A stretch of 7,679 nucleotides of DNA from JAWXCB01 sp034440455 (lineage in GTDB: Bacteria > Bacteroidota > Bacteroidia > Chitinophagales > CAIOSU01). The position numbers and the translations under genes are program-made. Of the stretch, positions 5,249 through 7,679 are shown in pieces. Location: the NCBI GenBank assembly GCA_034440455.1, contig JAWXCB010000122.1, forward strand, positions 1 through 7,679, in the 5' to 3' direction. Each line of letters starts with the position of its first letter. Within the stretch, counting starts at the first letter, position 1. The notes below the pieces were generated by a model. It did not search any database. It was given only the letters and a program-made list of their open reading frames with translations, and was not told where the DNA came from.

Positions 5249-7679
5249 TCAAAACAAACTCCCTTGCCCCTTTTTGCCTTTCTTCTTTTTCTTGTCAACA
5301 AACTTTGCGGGCGGTTTTCCTAAATCCCATTCCAATTCATCACCGACTTCAACCTTGCCGGAAGATTTTGATTTTGTTTCCGCTTTCAGTTTTTCCTTGT
5401 CCGCTTTCTTTACCTGCTGCACCTTCGCAACGGTTTCTTTCATTTGCTTTTTCGAAGCAGGTTTTTCTTTTATTTCCTCCTCAGAAAATAAAACAGGATC
5501 CTCCTCATCTGTCGTCTGTTGACTGAGAACTGTTGACTGCTCCAAAGGAGCAACCGCTTCCTCGCTCACTAACTTCACGCTTGTCACCACATTCATGCTC
5601 AGGCGATTTCCTAACGCTTTCCAGCCTTTCACGTCAATGAACTCATCAATGTTTATCGTTTCCTTTCCGCGTTTGGTATTCACATCTATAACGGGATTTT
5701 TTCCGGCTGAAACAACCACAAGCTTTGAGCCTTGCGCTTCTCCGATGAATTTGAATTTCTCCCCGACTGATTTCATCTCAATCAAAAACCGCTTCACAAA
5801 ATGATTTTCCTTTTCCGCGTCATAATAAACAACAGCAAGCGGTTTCAGCGGATTGAACTTCTCAACGATTAATGTTTCGTTTGGCTCATAGCGATTCGTC
5901 AATTCATAATTGGTAAGTTCAAATGAACCGTCTTTATAGACTGCGAGAATCTTGTCATCGCCTGCGAAATTTCCAAGCAGTTTCCCTCTTTCATCTTTAT
6001 TCAGGCGACCAACCGGATCATCATACCAGATATTAATGCCGCCCAACGTGGAGTGACCTCCTGATTTCCTTTCAATTTTTCTGACAGGATACTTTGTGAT
6101 GGTATTTCCCAACACGCCTCTTCCCTTGATTTCAAGCGTGGCAAAATCAAAATCAAATTCTTTGATGCGCGCTGAACTGCGCGAATCGAGGCGTATCGTT
6201 ACCACTTCCGATTCCGCATTCGGATTCGCAGTGAGATACAACAACTTTGAACCAGACGTGCCTTTGCTAACCTCATATTCTTTGTCGCGCGTAACGCCTG
6301 TTACGTTGAAGCGCTTCACAAAACTTTTTCCCGAAGCGCCATCTTTATACACGCAGTTATACACCGTCCGCTCATCGCCTTTCTTCCACACGGCTGCGTG
6401 AACGATGTTTTTCCCCATGAAAACTTTCTCGGCAATCTTCACCACTTTGAATTTGCCGTCAGCGCAAAATGCAATGATGTCGTCAATGTCAGAACAATCC
6501 ACAACGAACTCATCTTTCTTCAATCCGTAGCCGATGAAACCTTCGTCACGGTTCATGTAGAGCTTCACATTTTCCATCGCCACTGCGGTCGCGTTGATGA
6601 CTTCCATCTCGCGGATTTCTGTTTTGCGCTCGCGTCCCTTGCCGTATTTTTCTTTCAGCTTCGTGAAATAATCAATGGCAAAATCAGTGAGGTTGGCAAG
6701 ATGATGCTTCGTTTGAGCAAGTTCTGCTTCCAGTGCTTTAATATCATCATCCGCTTTTTTGCTGTCGAATTTCGAGATGCGCTTAATGCGGATTTCTGTG
6801 AGCTTGGTAATGTCCTCATCCGTTACTTCACGAATCAATTTTTTCAGATACGGCTTCAATCCTTTACGGATGAATGCAATTACCTCCTCCCACGTTTCGG
6901 CTTCTTCAATATCACGATAAATGCGTTTCTCGATAAAGATTTTTTCCAGAGAAAGGAAATGCCATTGTTCCTGCAACTCGTGAAGCTTAATCTCTAACTC
7001 GCGCTTCAGCAAGTCAAGTGTGCGTTGCGTAGAGAGTTGTAAAATCTCGCTCACGCCCATAAAGCGCGGCTTGTCATTTTCAATCACGCATGTATTGGGA
7101 GAGATGCTCACTTCACAATCCGTGAATGCATAAAGCGCGTCAATTGTTTTATCGGGAGAAGATCCGGGAGCAAGGTGAATCATGACTTCCACGAACTCAG
7201 CCGTGTTATCTTCCACCTTCTTCACTTTGATTTTCCCCTTGTCATTTGCTTTGAGAATGGAATCAATCAACGAAAGCGTTGTGGTGCCGAATGGAATTTC
7301 TGTTACAACAAGTGTGCGCTTATCTAATTCTTTAATACGCGCGCGCACTTTAATTCTTCCACCGCGCTCACCATCATTATAATCTTTGAAATCAGCCAAA
7401 CCACCTGTGATAAAATCAGGATAAATTTTCGGCTTCTTGCCTTTCAGTATTTTTATCGAAGCGTCAATCAGTTCGATGAAATTGTGTGGAAGAATTTTAC
7501 ATGCTAATCCTACTGCGATACCTTCCGCGCCATGCGCAAGCACGAGCGGAAACTTTACCGGAAGTGTAATCGGTTCTTTTGCGCGACCATCATATGATGC
7601 TTGCCACTCGGTAGTTTTCGGGTAGAAGACAACATCAAGCGCAAACTTCGAAAGGCGAGTTTCAATATAACGTGAAGCG
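5249..7679 (-). CDS. parC: DNA topoisomerase IV subunit A (ParC), 5' end off the window
   Basis: This is the DNA-cleaving subunit of a type IIA topoisomerase, pairing with ParE to decatenate replicated chromosomes. The frame is open to the right edge, so 809 residues are visible. The N-terminal start, the winged-helix start and the quinolone-resistance region lie outside. The first residues read ASRYIETRLSKFA, which contains the catalytic Arg-Tyr; the tyrosine codon is at 7667-7669. Next come the conserved LPVKFP segment and GAEGIAVGLACKILPHNF, with the DNA-intercalating isoleucine codon at 7493-7495. The tower then follows (PDFITGG, EIPFGTTT), then a long coiled-coil segment around the LSLEKIFIEKRIY stretch, then a beta-rich C-terminal domain. 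I see no GyrA box (QRRGGKG), which favours ParC over GyrA. The end is a long, charged, lysine- and glutamate-rich linker (about 5252-5510) finishing KKKKKGKKGQGSLF. A GTG at 7541-7543 is only an internal valine, not the start. mntA follows 21 bases downstream. Confidence 0.9.
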   Translation of the reverse strand, partial: ASRYIETRLSKFALDVVFYPKTTEWQASYDGRAKEPITLPVKFPLVLAHGAEGIAVGLACKILPHNFIELIDASIKILKGKKPKIYPDFITGGLADFKDYNDGERGGRIKVRARIKELDKRTLVVTEIPFGTTTLSLIDSILKANDKGKIKVKKVEDNTAEFVEVMIHLAPGSSPDKTIDALYAFTDCEVSISPNTCVIENDKPRFMGVSEILQLSTQRTLDLLKRELEIKLHELQEQWHFLSLEKIFIEKRIYRDIEEAETWEEVIAFIRKGLKPYLKKLIREVTDEDITKLTEIRIKRISKFDSKKADDDIKALEAELAQTKHHLANLTDFAIDYFTKLKEKYGKGRERKTEIREMEVINATAVAMENVKLYMNRDEGFIGYGLKKDEFVVDCSDIDDIIAFCADGKFKVVKIAEKVFMGKNIVHAAVWKKGDERTVYNCVYKDGASGKSFVKRFNVTGVTRDKEYEVSKGTSGSKLLYLTANPNAESEVVTIRLDSRSSARIKEFDFDFATLEIKGRGVLGNTITKYPVRKIERKSGGHSTLGGINIWYDDPVGRLNKDERGKLLGNFAGDDKILAVYKDGSFELTNYELTNRYEPNETLIVEKFNPLKPLAVVYYDAEKENHFVKRFLIEMKSVGEKFKFIGEAQGSKLVVVSAGKNPVIDVNTKRGKETINIDEFIDVKGWKALGNRLSMNVVTSVKLVSEEAVAPLEQSTVLSQQTTDEEDPVLFSEEEIKEKPASKKQMKETVAKVQQVKKADKEKLKAETKSKSSGKVEVGDELEWDLGKPPAKFVDKKKKKGKKGQGSLF

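Noticed and set aside
5228..5260. Independent promoter for mntA (a TAACTTTA box at 5239-5232 on the - strand).
   Set aside because: The box ends only four bases before the ATG, which would put the transcript start in the coding region, and the upstream TTG spacing is too short. Read-through from parC is simpler.
7541..7543. GTG as the start of a shorter topoisomerase protein.
   Set aside because: The frame stays open to the window edge and the upstream residues encode the conserved catalytic tyrosine region and the LPVKFP segment, so this GTG is an internal valine.

Overview
The window looks like ordinary chromosomal sequence from a member of the Bacteroidota. The evidence is a type IIA topoisomerase A subunit of the Bacteroidota ParC type, a Bacteroidota-style PdxJ, promoters of the TAnnTTTG class with very short A/T-rich leaders lacking Shine-Dalgarno sequences, and GC-rich hairpin repeats between genes. 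GC is moderate, about 45-50% in most genes where I sampled it. No rRNA, recognisable tRNA, CRISPR array, transposase or prophage gene is visible.

Left part (1-765): the 3' part of an open frame resembling the C-terminal half of a fibronectin-III-like Bacteroidota protein. Its 5' end runs in frame through a GC-rich hairpin repeat at the window edge. A strong intrinsic terminator follows, then a gene-free stretch of about 330 bases rich in small hairpins, then the promoter of ahcY.

Centre-left (766-2886, + strand): ahcY (S-adenosylhomocysteine hydrolase) and pdxJ (pyridoxine 5'-phosphate synthase). They are separated by 90 bases filled almost entirely by an 8-bp-period tandem repeat that occurs in inverted orientation on the two sides. 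The repeat can fold just upstream of the pdxJ start.

Right part (2916-7679, - strand): reading in the direction of transcription, these are parC (its 5' end lies off the window; the catalytic tyrosine is still inside), an MntA/HepT nucleotidyltransferase-HEPN toxin-antitoxin pair, a DUF4442 hotdog-fold protein, and a PhoD-like phosphatase with its own promoter. The mntA, hepT and DUF4442 genes are chained by two 4-base start/stop overlaps. The toxin-antitoxin pair is more AT-rich than its neighbours, which suggests it was acquired.

The best candidates for something undescribed are the coupling of a DUF4442 hotdog protein to an MntA/HepT module, and the inverted 8-bp repeat array in the ahcY-pdxJ leader. 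The remaining genes are housekeeping functions: the methyl cycle, vitamin B6 synthesis, chromosome decatenation and phosphate-ester hydrolysis.
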